Source: Azoarcus sp. (GTDB taxonomy: Bacteria; Pseudomonadota; Gammaproteobacteria; Burkholderiales; Rhodocyclaceae). From it: a stretch of DNA of 64,000 nt. The notes beneath the pieces are model-generated. The model saw only the letters and a program-made list of their open reading frames with translations. It was not told the DNA's origin and did no database searches. The stretch is taken from NCBI GenBank assembly GCA_020725025.1, contig DYFV01000015.1, positions 1-64,000 on the forward strand, written 5' to 3'. Below, in pieces: positions 45,488-57,496 of the stretch; within the stretch, counting starts at the first letter, position 1; the number at the start of each line of letters is the position of its first letter. Both the position numbers and the translations under genes were made by a program.

Positions 45488-45918
45488 TACAAGCCCGGAA
45501 ACCCCAGCTCCAGGAACCAGTCGCCCGGCGGGCGCCCGAGCATCGCCCGCACGTAGGGCACCGTATCGGCCGGCAGCGCATCGGGCGCGAACCAGGCCAT
45601 CCCGTCGCACTTGTGCGGCTCCAGGATCCGCGGTTCGCCGTCCCAGCGGTCGGCATGAAGGAAGAAGTCGATCCGATTGGTGTCGGACAGGCGATGAACC
45701 ACCGCCTCGACGGCGAGCGCCTCCGGCGCGACGACGAGCCCCGTCTCCTCGGCCATCTCCCGCACGGCCGCCGCGCGCAGCGACTCCCCGGCCTCGACGT
45801 GCCCGCCGGGAATGCTCCACAGCCCGTCGAAGAACCCGGTGCCGGCGCGGCGCATGAGCAGTACGCGGCCCGCCCGCTCCATGCGCACGTGAACCCCGAC
45901 CGGGATGCCCGGATGCAT
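45487..45918 (-). CDS. Nudix hydrolase
   Basis: A 143-aa protein whose Nudix box [28 protein letters not shown] pattern contains GGHVEAGES and REMAEETGL with all catalytic glutamates. The specific nucleotide is unknown; it is like NUDT/MutT enzymes that clean nucleotide pools. The ATG at 45918 starts two bases after the dut stop, so it is probably in the coaBC-dut operon. Its stop codon lies in a REP-like element. Confidence 0.85.
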   Translation of the reverse strand: MHPGIPVGVHVRMERAGRVLLMRRAGTGFFDGLWSIPGGHVEAGESLRAAAVREMAEETGLVVAPEALAVEAVVHRLSDTNRIDFFLHADRWDGEPRILEPHKCDGMAWFAPDALPADTVPYVRAMLGRPPGDWFLELGFPGL

Positions 45919-45920
45919 GC

Positions 45921-46370
45921 TCAATGCTTGCCCGTGCTGCCGAAGCCGTTGGCGCCGCGCTCGCTGTCGGGGAACTCGTCCACCACGTTGAAGCTCACCT
46001 GCAGCACCGGCACCACCACCAGCTGCGCGATGCGCTCCATGGGCTGGATGGTGAAGGTCTCGCGCCCCCGATTCCATACGGACACGAAGATCTGGCCCTG
46101 GTAATCGGAGTCGATGAGGCCGACCAGGTTGCCCAGCACGATGCCGTGGCGGTGCCCCAGACCCGAACGCGGCAGCACCATGGCGGCGAGCCCGGGGTCG
46201 GCCAGGTGGATCGCGAGCCCGCTCGGCACCAGCGCGGTGTCGCCGGGATGGAGCGAGAGCGGCGCGTTGAGGCAGGCGCGCAGGTCCAGCCCCGCGGCGC
46301 CGGCGGTGGCGTAGCCGGGGGGATGGCTCTTCAGCCGCTCGTCGAGGATCTTCACGTCGATTCGGTGCAT
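45921..46370 (-). CDS. dut: dUTP diphosphatase
   Basis: A 149-aa trimeric dUTPase (EC 3.6.1.23) with the five motifs visible: [33 protein letters not shown] and the C-terminal [10 protein letters not shown]. It keeps uracil out of DNA. The ATG at 46370 was chosen since coaBC ends 7 bp upstream. Confidence 0.96.
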   Translation of the reverse strand: MHRIDVKILDERLKSHPPGYATAGAAGLDLRACLNAPLSLHPGDTALVPSGLAIHLADPGLAAMVLPRSGLGHRHGIVLGNLVGLIDSDYQGQIFVSVWNRGRETFTIQPMERIAQLVVVPVLQVSFNVVDEFPDSERGANGFGSTGKH

Positions 46371-46377
46371 GGTGTCC

Positions 46378-47577
46378 TCAGCCTTTGCGAGCCCGCAGCA
46401 GGGCCGCCAGATGTTCAACGATACGTTGCGCGATGGCCGGCTTGGGCGCCCGCGCGAGCGGGTGGCGTCCGGCGTCGTCGTACAGGATCACTTCGTTGTC
46501 GTCGCCGCCCAGCCCGTCCTGGACCAGGTTGCCCACCAGGAGCGGCAGCTTCTTGGCCCGTCGCTTGCCCTCGGCATAGGCATCGAGCTCGCGGCTCTCG
46601 GCGGCGAAGCCCACGCAGAACGGCGCGTCGGGACGCGCGGCGACTTCCGCGAGGATGTCGGGATTGGGCGCCAGCGTGAGGGCGAGTGCCTCCCCGCTCT
46701 TCTTGATCTTGTGCTCGGCCGGCTGCGCGGGCCGGTAGTCGGCCACCGCCGCCACGCCGATGAAGACGTCTGCGCCGGGCAGGGCAGCGAGCACCGCGTC
46801 CCGCATCTCGAGCGCGCTCTTCACGTCCACGCGCCGTACGCCCCACGGCGCCGGCAGGCCGGTCGGGCCGCTCACCAGCACCACCTCGGCCGCGCCGGCG
46901 CGGGCACAGGCACGCGCCAAGGCGTAACCCATCTTGCCCGAGCTGGAGTTGGTGATGCCGCGCACCGGGTCGATCGCCTCGAAGGTGGGTCCGGCGGTGA
47001 GCACCACCTTGCGCCCGGCCAGCAGCTTCGACTGGAACCGGGCGGCCACCGCCTCGAACAGCAGTTCGGGCTCGAGCATGCGCCCCATCCCCACCTCGCC
47101 GCAGGCCTGGTCGCCCGCGTCGGGACCGAGCACCGTCACGCCATCTTCGCGCAGTTGGGCCACGTTGCGAACGGTGGCCGGATGCTCCCACATCTGCCGG
47201 TTCATGGCGGGCGCGACCAGCAGCGGGCAGTCGCGCGCGAGGCAAAGGGTGGTGAGGAGGTCGTCGGCCAGGCCATGCACGAGCTTCGCCAGCACATCGG
47301 CCGAAGCCGGCGCGATCAGTACCGCGTCGGCGCCCCGGGTGAGGTCGATGTGCGCCATGTTGTTCGACATGCGCGCATCCCACAGGTCGGTCCACACCGG
47401 GTTCCCGGACAGGGCCTGGAAGGTCACCGCACCGACGAAGCGCGCACCCGCCTCGGTGAGCACCACGTGCACGTCCGCGCCCGCCTTGACCAGCAGCCGG
47501 ACGAGTTCGGCCGTCTTATAGGCGGCCACCCCGCCCGTCACGCCGATCACCAGCCGGCGCCCCTCGAGCTCTCTCAT
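46378..47577 (-). CDS. coaBC: bifunctional phosphopantothenoylcysteine decarboxylase/synthetase
   Basis: A 399-aa enzyme of coenzyme A synthesis. The flavin decarboxylase part has [11 protein letters not shown] (catalytic His), PAMNRQMW and [11 protein letters not shown] (active Cys); the CTP-dependent synthetase part has [12 protein letters not shown] and KIKKSG. The ATG at 47577 has AAGG upstream. The conserved dut-coaBC-radC neighbourhood is typical of proteobacteria. Confidence 0.96.
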   Translation of the reverse strand: MRELEGRRLVIGVTGGVAAYKTAELVRLLVKAGADVHVVLTEAGARFVGAVTFQALSGNPVWTDLWDARMSNNMAHIDLTRGADAVLIAPASADVLAKLVHGLADDLLTTLCLARDCPLLVAPAMNRQMWEHPATVRNVAQLREDGVTVLGPDAGDQACGEVGMGRMLEPELLFEAVAARFQSKLLAGRKVVLTAGPTFEAIDPVRGITNSSSGKMGYALARACARAGAAEVVLVSGPTGLPAPWGVRRVDVKSALEMRDAVLAALPGADVFIGVAAVADYRPAQPAEHKIKKSGEALALTLAPNPDILAEVAARPDAPFCVGFAAESRELDAYAEGKRRAKKLPLLVGNLVQDGLGGDDNEVILYDDAGRHPLARAPKPAIAQRIVEHLAALLRARKG

Positions 47578-47588
47578 GTCATATGCCT

Positions 47589-47594
47589 TATAAT
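47589..47594 (+). promoter_or_regulatory. -10 of radC; shared with coaBC region
   Basis: TATAAT lies 29 bp before the radC ATG. The opposite strand of the same AT-rich stretch reads TTATAAGG and may carry the coaBC -10 or ribosome site. No clear -35 is present. Confidence 0.5.
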
Positions 47595-47623
47595 TTTCCG
47601 CAACATCATTCGGTGCGACGACG

Positions 47624-48301
47624 ATGGCGATCAGCGACTGGCCGGCCGACGAACGCCCGCGCGAAAAGCTCCTCGGCCGCGGTGCCGGCGCGCTGTCCGA
47701 TGCGGAGCTCCTGGCGCTCTTCCTGCGCGTCGGCATCCGCGGCAAGAGCGCGGTCGACCTCGCGCGCGAGCTGCTCACGCAGTTCGGCTCGCTCACCCGT
47801 CTTTGCAACGCCTCCGCTGCCGAGTTCGCGGGCATTCCCGGCATGGGGCTCGCGAAGTATGCCCAACTGCAGGCTGTCATGGAACTGGCGCGGCGCGCCC
47901 TGGCCGAGCAGATGCATGCGGGTGACGTATTCGATTCGCCCGGCGCGGTGCGCGACTGGTTGCGCCTGCGCATCGGCACCCTGCCCCACGAAGTGTTCTA
48001 CGTGCTGATGCTCGATGCCCGCAACCGCCTCATCCGGGCCGTCGAGCTCTTCCGCGGCACCCTGACCCAGACCAGCGTCTATCCGCGCGAAGTCGTCAAG
48101 CTCGCCCTGGCATACAATGCCGCCGCGGTCATTCTCGCCCACAACCACCCCTCGGGGGCACAGGAGCCGAGTCCGGCCGACGAGTTGCTCACACGCAGCC
48201 TGAAGCAGGCGCTCGATCTGGTCGACGTGCGCACCCTCGACCACTTCATCGTCACGGCGCATGCGAATCCCCTGTCGTTCGCCGAGCGCGGACTACTCTG
48301 A
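47624..48301 (+). CDS. radC: RadC family JAMM/MPN protein
   Basis: A 225-aa protein with a UBA-like helix-hairpin-helix N-terminus ([15 protein letters not shown]) and the metalloprotease-like motif HNHPSG...PSPAD. The name dates from a repair phenotype that was not upheld; its real biochemical role is unclear. It is divergent from coaBC and precedes rpmB, an order conserved in many proteobacteria. Confidence 0.93.
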   Translation: MAISDWPADERPREKLLGRGAGALSDAELLALFLRVGIRGKSAVDLARELLTQFGSLTRLCNASAAEFAGIPGMGLAKYAQLQAVMELARRALAEQMHAGDVFDSPGAVRDWLRLRIGTLPHEVFYVLMLDARNRLIRAVELFRGTLTQTSVYPREVVKLALAYNAAAVILAHNHPSGAQEPSPADELLTRSLKQALDLVDVRTLDHFIVTAHANPLSFAERGLL

Positions 48302-48384
48302 GCGCGCGCCAAAGCCTTGCGCCGTCGGCGCACTCTGGGATATCATCCGACGTTTTCCGAAATCCGAATTCCCTGGAGCATCAA

Positions 48385-48621
48385 ATGGCCCGCGTTTGCC
48401 AAGTGACCGGTAAGGCACCGATGGTGGGAAACAATGTCTCCCACGCCAACAACAAGACCAAGCGCCGCTTCCTGCCCAACCTGCAGAACCGCCGGTTCTG
48501 GAGCGAGGCCGAGAACCGCTGGATCCGCCTGCGCGTCTCGAACGCCGCGCTGCGCACTATCGACAAGAAGGGCATCGACGTCGTCGTCGCCGAGCTGCGC
48601 GCCCGCGGCGAGAAGGTCTGA
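48385..48621 (+). CDS. rpmB: 50S ribosomal protein bL28
   Basis: A 78-aa protein with the L28 pattern [20 protein letters not shown] and the RRFLPNLQ stretch. It is followed 42 bp later by rpmG in the usual rpmBG operon. Confidence 0.98.
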   Translation: MARVCQVTGKAPMVGNNVSHANNKTKRRFLPNLQNRRFWSEAENRWIRLRVSNAALRTIDKKGIDVVVAELRARGEKV

Positions 48622-48663
48622 GCGTTGCCGCCGCGCAACTGAAGCAACCGAACGGAGACTGAC

Positions 48664-48831
48664 ATGGCCAAAGGCATCCGCGAAAAGATCAAGCTGGAGT
48701 CGACCGCAGGTACCGGTCACTTCTACACCACCTCGAAGAACAAGCGCACTACCCCGAACAAGCTCGAGTTCATGAAGTACGACCCGGTCGCGCGCAAGCA
48801 CGTCCTGTACAAGGAAATCAAGCTGAAGTAA
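48664..48831 (+). CDS. rpmG: 50S ribosomal protein bL33
   Basis: A 55-aa protein beginning [20 protein letters not shown] and ending [22 protein letters not shown]; this is bL33 of the form without zinc-binding cysteines, since no CxxC pair is present. It is translated after rpmB with an ACGGAGA ribosome site. Confidence 0.97.
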   Translation: MAKGIREKIKLESTAGTGHFYTTSKNKRTTPNKLEFMKYDPVARKHVLYKEIKLK

Positions 48832-48902
48832 TCCGCCGCCGGGCGGGCCCTGCCCGCCGGTGCCGCACGGCATCGCGCACAGGAAGTTCAGGGAACAAAA
48901 AA

Positions 48903-48940
48903 CAAGAGGCCGCCGGAATCCCGGCGGCCTCTTGTCTTTC
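48903..48940. terminator. bidirectional intrinsic terminator between rpmG and cspA-like gene
   Basis: A perfect 14-bp stem CAAGAGGCCGCCGG / CCGGCGGCCTCTTG with AATC loop, T-rich on the plus side and a T6 run on the minus side (48902 downward). It separates rpmBG from the convergent cold-shock gene. Confidence 0.93.
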
Positions 48941-48984
48941 CCGGCACCGCGTCGCAGGACGGCGCGGCGCGGGGGTTCAACGCA

Positions 48985-49188
48985 TCAGGCCCGCTGGATG
49001 TTCGAGGCCTGCTTGCCCTTGGGGCCCTGCGTCACTTCGAAGGAGACCTTCTCGCCTTCCTTCAGCGTCTTGAACCCGCTCATGTTGATGGCCGAGAAGT
49101 GCGCAAAGAGATCTTCGCTGCCATCATCCGGGGTAATGAAGCCGAAGCCCTTCGAGTCATTGAACCACTTAACGGTACCAGTTGCCAT
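48985..49188 (-). CDS. cold shock protein, CspA family
   Basis: A 67-aa beta-barrel RNA chaperone with RNP1 KGFGFI and RNP2-like DLFAHFS. It melts RNA structure. The mRNA leader is about 150 nt, as in other cspA-type genes where the leader controls expression. It is convergent with rpmG. Confidence 0.96.
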   Translation of the reverse strand: MATGTVKWFNDSKGFGFITPDDGSEDLFAHFSAINMSGFKTLKEGEKVSFEVTQGPKGKQASNIQRA

Positions 49189-49346
49189 GTTGCCTTAATC
49201 CTTAAAAACGAAAACATTGCGGGGGGCTACCCCTGTCCGTGCATCAATGCCCAGTGGAGCGTAACCAGCGCTGCCCAGCCAGACTACGGTCGCAGCCACG
49301 ACAAACAGAACCAGTGCGTTGAACTTTGCATCTCACACACGGGTTG

Positions 49347-49375
49347 CTTTTACGCACTTGTTTGCACAGCGTCAA
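49347..49375 (-). promoter_or_regulatory. promoter of the cold-shock gene with long leader
   Basis: On the minus strand TTGACG (49375-49370) and TAAAAG (49352-49347) are spaced 17 bp. The predicted start near 49340 gives a leader of about 150 nt. The leader (49189-49340) holds no gene; it may fold in a temperature-dependent way like other csp leaders. Confidence 0.65.
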
Positions 49376-49437
49376 CCCCTTTCTGAGGCATACTGGTTGC
49401 TGCAGTGCGGCACTTTTTCACGCACGGACAGCCCGCC

Positions 49438-49453
49438 TTGGCACGATACTGGC
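49438..49453 (+). promoter_or_regulatory. sigma-54-like promoter upstream of clpS
   Basis: TTGGCACGATACTGGC has the GG-N10-GC core; the -24 part is a perfect TTGGCACG while the -12 part TGGC is weaker than TTGC. It lies about 150 bp before clpS. A sigma-54 role is tentative. Confidence 0.4.
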
Positions 49454-49566
49454 TTTGGATTGTCTGGGAATCGAGGGTGCGCCGCGCAATGGCCCGGCCG
49501 GTGCGGCTCCCGCCCCGAGGACCATTCCGCCTGCAAGGGCGCGGGAAGCACCCCCTCAGAGGTGTG

Positions 49567-49594
49567 TTGCACTCTGGTTCGACATGGTTAGAAT
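49567..49594 (+). promoter_or_regulatory. sigma-70 promoter of clpS, possibly leaderless
   Basis: TTGCAC (49567) and TAGAAT (49589) are spaced 16 bp. The expected transcription start near 49601 almost coincides with the ATG at 49602, so the clpS message may be leaderless. The weak ribosome site upstream of the ATG supports this. Confidence 0.5.
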
Positions 49595-49601
49595 GGCTCG
49601 C

Positions 49602-49910
49602 ATGGCCACCCAAAAGCAGGACGATTCCTTACTCGAGGCGGAGCGGACGCGCACCAAGCCCCCGCCCCTATATAAGGTGCTGCTGCTCAACGACGACTTC
49701 ACGCCAATGGACTTCGTGGTCGTCGTACTGCAGAAATTTTTCGGCATGGACCGCGAACGGGCAACACGGGTCATGCTCCAAGTCCACAGAGAGGGCATGG
49801 GGGTTTGCGGCGTCTTCCCTAAGGACGTCGCGGCGACCAAAGTCGAGCAGGTCGTCTCCTTTGCCCGTCAGCACCAGCATCCGCTGGCGTGCGTGATGGA
49901 GGAAAATTGA
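49602..49910 (+). CDS. clpS: ATP-dependent Clp protease adaptor ClpS
   Basis: A 102-aa N-end-rule adaptor that delivers substrates to ClpAP. The core [17 protein letters not shown] and [12 protein letters not shown] are characteristic. In-frame ATGs at 49584 and 49593 would add up to six residues (MVRMAR); the one at 49602 fits the family and the promoter best. clpA starts 3 bp after its stop. Confidence 0.96.
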   Translation: MATQKQDDSLLEAERTRTKPPPLYKVLLLNDDFTPMDFVVVVLQKFFGMDRERATRVMLQVHREGMGVCGVFPKDVAATKVEQVVSFARQHQHPLACVMEEN

Positions 49911-49912
49911 GA

Positions 49913-52186
<2,274 letters not shown>

Positions 52187-52206
52187 CCGTCCCCTCCCTG
52201 CGGAAA

Positions 52207-52230
52207 GGCGGCCTGCGGGCCGCCTTTTTT
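52207..52230 (+). terminator. intrinsic terminator after clpA
   Basis: Stem GGCGGCC / GGCCGCC with a TGCG loop followed by six T residues, 20 bp after the clpA stop. Confidence 0.92.
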
Positions 52231-52268
52231 GCGCCCTACTTTTCCATCAAGACCAAGAGGAACCGGAC

Positions 52269-52748
52269 ATGGAGATTCATACCGCCGACCTGTGCGACGC
52301 GCACGAAGCCACGCTGCAGGTGGTCGCCCCGATGTTCTCGAGCTACGGCGGGCGCCCCGCCTTCGGCGGACCGATCACGACCCTCAAGCTCTTCGAGGAC
52401 AACTCGCTGGTGCGCACCGCCCTCGGCGAGCCGGGTCAGGGCCGCGTGCTGGTGATCGACGGCGGCGGCTCGATGCGTTGCGCGGTGGTCGGCGACCAGC
52501 TCGCCCAGCTCGCGGTCGACAACGGCTGGGCGGGCATCGTGGCCTACGGCTGCATCCGGGACTCGAAGGCGATCGGCGGCATGGACGTGGGTGTGTTCGC
52601 GCTCGGCACCCACCCGAAGAAGACGGTCAAGCGCAACACCGGCGAGCGCGACATCCCGGTCACCTTTGGCGGCGTGACCTTCACCCCCGGCCACTATGTT
52701 TATGCGGACGAGGACGGCGTAGTCGTGTCGCCCACTGCGCTTCTCTAG
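52269..52748 (+). CDS. RraA-family protein (regulator of RNase E / HMG aldolase fold)
   Basis: A 159-aa protein with the pattern [41 protein letters not shown] and [19 protein letters not shown]. This is the RraA fold, shared by the RNase E inhibitor and 4-hydroxy-4-methyl-2-oxoglutarate aldolase. The Arg-Asp pair (RD) needed for aldolase activity is present in GCIRD. Which activity applies cannot be decided from sequence alone. Confidence 0.88.
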   Translation: MEIHTADLCDAHEATLQVVAPMFSSYGGRPAFGGPITTLKLFEDNSLVRTALGEPGQGRVLVIDGGGSMRCAVVGDQLAQLAVDNGWAGIVAYGCIRDSKAIGGMDVGVFALGTHPKKTVKRNTGERDIPVTFGGVTFTPGHYVYADEDGVVVSPTALL

Positions 52749-52806
52749 CCCTACCACAGCCGGATCCGGGAAGGCGCGGCCACCCCGCCCCCGGATTCCA
52801 CCCGCA

Positions 52807-52872
52807 GGAGCGGCGCAAGCCGCGAATCGGCGGGCGACCGGATGCGCCGCCGTTCGCGGCTTGCGCCGCTCC
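52807..52872. repeat. REP-like palindrome, copy 2
   Basis: Two perfect 20-nt arms, GGAGCGGCGCAAGCCGCGAA at 52807-52826 and its reverse complement at 52853-52872, with a 26-nt centre. The arms match those of copy 1. It lies in the 523-bp gap between the RraA-like and aceA genes. Confidence 0.85.
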
Positions 52873-53013
52873 GACAGCCCGCCTGGATGCGAACCCGCGA
52901 GCGCGCGGGGGTGTGGTCGATCGACTTCAGGCGCCTCCGTCGTCCCCCTCCCCCCCCCCACGCCCTTCGGAGCACCGAAACAGCTCGCCGGCTTGCGCGG
53001 TGCAGCAGCTTTT

Positions 53014-53112
53014 CGTTTCACAACGGCGTCCTGCGTTTCACAATGCAGAATTTTTTCCATAAACAGCTGTTTTTATTGACGAAGATTTTTTCTTATATCT
53101 TATATAAGACTT
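53014..53112 (+). promoter_or_regulatory. aceA upstream regulatory region
   Basis: CGTTTCACAA occurs at 53014 and again at 53034, exactly 20 bp apart. An AT tract follows, then TCTTATAT (53091) and a perfect 12-bp palindrome TCTTATATAAGA (53098-53109), which sits just upstream of the -35 near -45. The same motifs occur upstream of aceK, and GTCTTATA upstream of the dehalogenase/glcB genes. The rest of the gap is GC-rich and empty apart from the REP element. Confidence 0.55.
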
Positions 53113-53113
53113 A

Positions 53114-53142
53114 TTGCTGCAGGGCCAGATCCTACCTATACT
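53114..53142 (+). promoter_or_regulatory. aceA promoter
   Basis: TTGCTG (53114) and TATACT (53137) with a 17-bp spacer; the predicted start near 53149 gives a leader of about 120 nt. Confidence 0.6.
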
Positions 53143-53271
53143 TTGCCTCATTCGGCGACGGCTTCTCAGCCGCTGTTACCGAGAGGATGAGCTTTCCGAT
53201 CGGCCGCTACCCCGGATCGGACGAGGAAAACCTTTTCGCAACCCCCCTTCAGCAATAACGAGGAAATCGAC

Positions 53272-54573
<1,302 letters not shown>

Positions 54574-54622
54574 GCGACATCGTCCGGCCGCGCGTCGCGC
54601 GGCCGGACGTGAGCCGGACGAC

Positions 54623-54659
54623 AAGAGGGCCGATCCGCAGGATCGGCCCTCTTCCTTTT
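54623..54659. terminator. terminator after aceA, convergent
   Basis: Perfect 14-bp stem AAGAGGGCCGATCC / GGATCGGCCCTCTT with a GCA loop and CCTTTT on the plus side. It separates aceA from the convergent Spy-like gene. Confidence 0.85.
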
Positions 54660-54673
54660 CAGGCCCAGGCGAC

Positions 54674-55213
54674 TCAGCCGCGCCCCGGCCCCATGCCGTG
54701 ACCGAAGCCGCCGTGCCCCAGGCCGTGCCGCCCGCCGCGTCCCATCGGCTGGAACTCGGCATCGAACACGGTCTTCTGCGCGTCGGAAAGCGTGGCGTAG
54801 AAGGTCTCGACCGCCTTGCGCGTATCGGCGAGCTCGGTCTGCCGCAGCTTGCTCATCGCCTCCCGGCGCTCGAGCCGCTCGAGGACGGTGTCGGGCCTAT
54901 CGGCTTGCATGCGCTTCTGCATCTCGGCGGCCATGCGGTCGGCGCGGTCGGTCATCTCGCTCTTGAAGGTGTTCCATGCCGCCTGCTGCTCGGGCTTGAG
55001 CGCCAACGCCAGTTCCAGGCGGGCAAGCCGCTGCTCGGCACGATCGGCGATGCGCTCGGCCATCTGCTCGGGCGCCATGCGGCCCCAGCCTCCCGCTCCA
55101 CCCATCGGGCCGAAGCCGCCGCAGTCGCCGCCTCGCGCCAGCACCGCCGCGCTTCCGAGGGCGGTGGTCGCGATCAGGGCAGAGGCGATGGAAGTCTTGA
55201 TCCAGGTTTTCAT
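54674..55213 (-). CDS. periplasmic Spy/CpxP-like LTxxQ protein
   Basis: A 179-aa protein with a signal peptide (IKTSIASALIATTALGSAAVLA) and two LTxxQ-like motifs: LKPEQQAAW and LSDAQKTVF. The helical middle is charged, and the C-terminus is Gly/His-rich (GLGHGGFGHGMG), which may bind metal. The family includes the periplasmic chaperone Spy and the Cpx inhibitor CpxP. It is divergent from a two-component system that shares operator sequence with it, so it is probably a target of that system. Confidence 0.85.
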   Translation of the reverse strand: MKTWIKTSIASALIATTALGSAAVLARGGDCGGFGPMGGAGGWGRMAPEQMAERIADRAEQRLARLELALALKPEQQAAWNTFKSEMTDRADRMAAEMQKRMQADRPDTVLERLERREAMSKLRQTELADTRKAVETFYATLSDAQKTVFDAEFQPMGRGGRHGLGHGGFGHGMGPGRG

Positions 55214-55279
55214 GTCGATCTCCTTGTTCGTCGAGGACCCATCCCTGTGGGCCACGACTGCATTTCAACACCCGCATGT

Positions 55280-55363
55280 AAGCCCGATTTGTCCGTTACC
55301 GCCCGTATTGCAGCCTCATGTCGCAGACTCGGCCCGCGATACGGTGAGATACAAATCGGGCTT
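55280..55363. promoter_or_regulatory. divergent operator of the Spy-like gene and the two-component system
   Basis: A perfect 13-bp inverted repeat, AAGCCCGATTTGT (55280) and ACAAATCGGGCTT (55351). Next to each arm is an ATACGG-type element: on the plus side GATACGGTGAGATAC (GATAC twice, 10 bp apart), on the minus side ATACGGGCGGTAAC. The two promoters thus face away from mirrored copies of the same element, as expected for co-regulation by the response regulator at 55402. Confidence 0.6.
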
Positions 55364-55401
55364 CCGGCCGGCTTAATATGCGAGCCGAGGAGAACCCCGC
55401 G

Positions 55402-56166
55402 ATGAGCAATCAACCCGACCACGTCCTGATCGTCGATGACGATCGCGAGATCCGCAGTCTTCTCGCCGACTATCTCGAGAAGCAGGGGCTGCGCTGCACC
55501 ACCGCCGCCGACGGGCGCGAGATGAAGACCGCCCTGGAGCGGCACCGGGTCGACCTCGTCGTGCTCGACGTCATGATGCCGGGCGAGGACGGCCTCACCC
55601 TGTGCCGCAACCTGCGCGCCGGCGGCGGCCCCCAGGCCAACACGCCCATCCTCATGCTGACCGCGCGGGGCGAGGACATGGACCGCATCGTGGGCCTGGA
55701 GATGGGTGCCGACGACTATCTGCCCAAGCCCTTCGTGCCACGGGAGCTGTACGCGCGCATCCGCGCCATCCTGCGCCGCACGCGCGCCCTGCCCCCCAAC
55801 CTCGAAGCCGGCCCCGCCGATCATGCGGCCGAGCTGCGTTTCGCCAACTGGCGGCTGGACGTGGCCGGGCGCCACCTGATCGACGCCGAGGGTACGGTGG
55901 TGCCCCTTTCGGGCGCCGAGCACCGCCTGCTGGCGGTCTTCCTCGCCCATCCGCAGCGGGTCCTCAACCGCGACCAGCTGATGGAGCTCACCCAGGGACG
56001 CGAGGCCGACGTGTTCGACCGCTCCATCGACCTCCTGGTGAGCCGGCTGCGCCAGCGGCTGCGGGACAACGCCCGCGAGCCGGCCATCATCAAGACGGTG
56101 CGCAACGAGGGCTACGTGCTGGCCGCCACCGTCCAGGCGGTGCCCGCCACCCGCACTCCATCATGA
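55402..56166 (+). CDS. OmpR-family response regulator
   Basis: A 254-aa regulator: receiver domain with LIVDDD and phospho-Asp in LVVLDVMMPGEDG and Lys in PKPF, then an OmpR-type winged helix. The ATG at 55402 was taken, nine bases after GAGGAG, rather than the in-frame ATG at 55378. The sensor kinase overlaps by 4 bp (ATGA). It probably controls its own operon and the divergent Spy-like gene. Confidence 0.93.
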   Translation: MSNQPDHVLIVDDDREIRSLLADYLEKQGLRCTTAADGREMKTALERHRVDLVVLDVMMPGEDGLTLCRNLRAGGGPQANTPILMLTARGEDMDRIVGLEMGADDYLPKPFVPRELYARIRAILRRTRALPPNLEAGPADHAAELRFANWRLDVAGRHLIDAEGTVVPLSGAEHRLLAVFLAHPQRVLNRDQLMELTQGREADVFDRSIDLLVSRLRQRLRDNAREPAIIKTVRNEGYVLAATVQAVPATRTPS

Positions 56167-57491
56167 GACTTCCCTGGCCCCGCACCCTCTTCGCGCGCCT
56201 GATGCTGATCTGGCTCGTCGGCATGGCCCTGGTGCTCGCCGTGGCCATGGCGCTCATCCGGGGCGAGCGCGACCGCTTCGGACGGGACGTGCTGTACGAG
56301 GGCGTCGCGCGCGAGATCGGCGCGACGGTGGACGTCCTCGACCGCCTGCCCGCTCACGCCCGCGAGGAATGGATCGATGCGCTCGGCAGGCGGCGGCTGC
56401 GCTTCTCTCTACGCGAGCCGCCACCCGAGGCGCGACCGCTGCCGCAGGCCGCACCCCTGGTGCAGGCGCTCGAGCGTACTCTGCCCGAGCGGGAGGTGAT
56501 CGTCGTCGGCTACACCCACGGGCGCGGAGATTTCAACCACCATCTCCAGCCCCTCCTGAGCCTGCGCCTTACCGATGGCACACCGCTCACGGTACGCCTG
56601 CCCGGCCCCATGCTCGCCGCGCCGCATCCGCCGCCCCCCGGGCGGTTCTTCGCGGCCTTGTTTGCCCTGGTCGGTGGCGTGACCCTGCTCACCTGGCTTG
56701 CGGTCCGGATCGCCACCCGCCCGCTGTCGCGGCTGGCTGCGGCCGCCGACGCGCTTGGCGAGGATCCCAACCGGGCCCCGATGGACGCGCGCGGGCCGGC
56801 CGAGGTGGCCCGCGCCGCTCGCGCCTTCAACCGCATGCAGGGCCGCATCCAGCAGCACGTGGGCGAGCGCACCCGCATCCTGGCGGCCATCTCGCACGAC
56901 CTGCAGACGCCGATCACGCGGCTGCGCCTGCGCGCGGAGATGATCGACGACGAAACCCTGCGCGCCAAGATCCAGGCCGACCTCGACGCCATGCAGGCGC
57001 TGGCGCGTGAGGGCCTCGACTACGCGAAGAGCCTGGACGCCTCGGCGCCGGCGCAACCCATAGATCTCGACGGCCTCGCCGAGGCGCTCGTCGCCGACGC
57101 CCAGGACATGGGGTGGCAGGTCACGCTCGCAGGCCGCACGGGGGCCCCGTGCCACGGCCAGATCGTGGCACTGCGCAGGGCGCTGTGGAATCTCATCGAG
57201 AACGGCGTGAAGTTCGGCGAGCGCGTCGAGCTCACCCTCGAAGAGGCGCGGAGCGAATTCCGGATCCGCATCCGCGACCACGGTCCGGGGTTGCCGGAGG
57301 CCGAGCGCGAGAGAGTGTTCGAGCCCTTCTATCGGACCGAGGCTTCGCGCAATCGCGAGACGGGCGGCACCGGTCTGGGGTTGGCCATCGCGCGCAACCT
57401 GCTGCACGCCCAGGGCGGCGACGTGGTGCTCGCCAACCACCCCGACGGCGGGCTCGAGGCGCAGGTCACCCTGCCCCGCGCTCCCCGCTGA
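56163..57491 (+). CDS. sensor histidine kinase, EnvZ-like
   Basis: A 442-aa kinase with two membrane helices (about 10-33 and 160-180), a 125-residue periplasmic domain, HAMP (182-235), the phospho-acceptor motif ISHDLQTPITRLRLR and the ATPase boxes NLIENGVKF, DHGPGLP and GGTGLGLAI. It pairs with the response regulator upstream. The signal is unknown; envelope stress is likely given the divergent Spy-like gene. Confidence 0.92.
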   Translation: MRLPWPRTLFARLMLIWLVGMALVLAVAMALIRGERDRFGRDVLYEGVAREIGATVDVLDRLPAHAREEWIDALGRRRLRFSLREPPPEARPLPQAAPLVQALERTLPEREVIVVGYTHGRGDFNHHLQPLLSLRLTDGTPLTVRLPGPMLAAPHPPPPGRFFAALFALVGGVTLLTWLAVRIATRPLSRLAAAADALGEDPNRAPMDARGPAEVARAARAFNRMQGRIQQHVGERTRILAAISHDLQTPITRLRLRAEMIDDETLRAKIQADLDAMQALAREGLDYAKSLDASAPAQPIDLDGLAEALVADAQDMGWQVTLAGRTGAPCHGQIVALRRALWNLIENGVKFGERVELTLEEARSEFRIRIRDHGPGLPEAERERVFEPFYRTEASRNRETGGTGLGLAIARNLLHAQGGDVVLANHPDGGLEAQVTLPRAPR

Positions 57492-57496
57492 TCCGC

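Noticed and set aside
47512..47519. A further GTCTTATA word
   Set aside because: It lies inside coaBC coding sequence (TATAAGACG codons), not in a promoter region, so it was not counted as a regulatory site.
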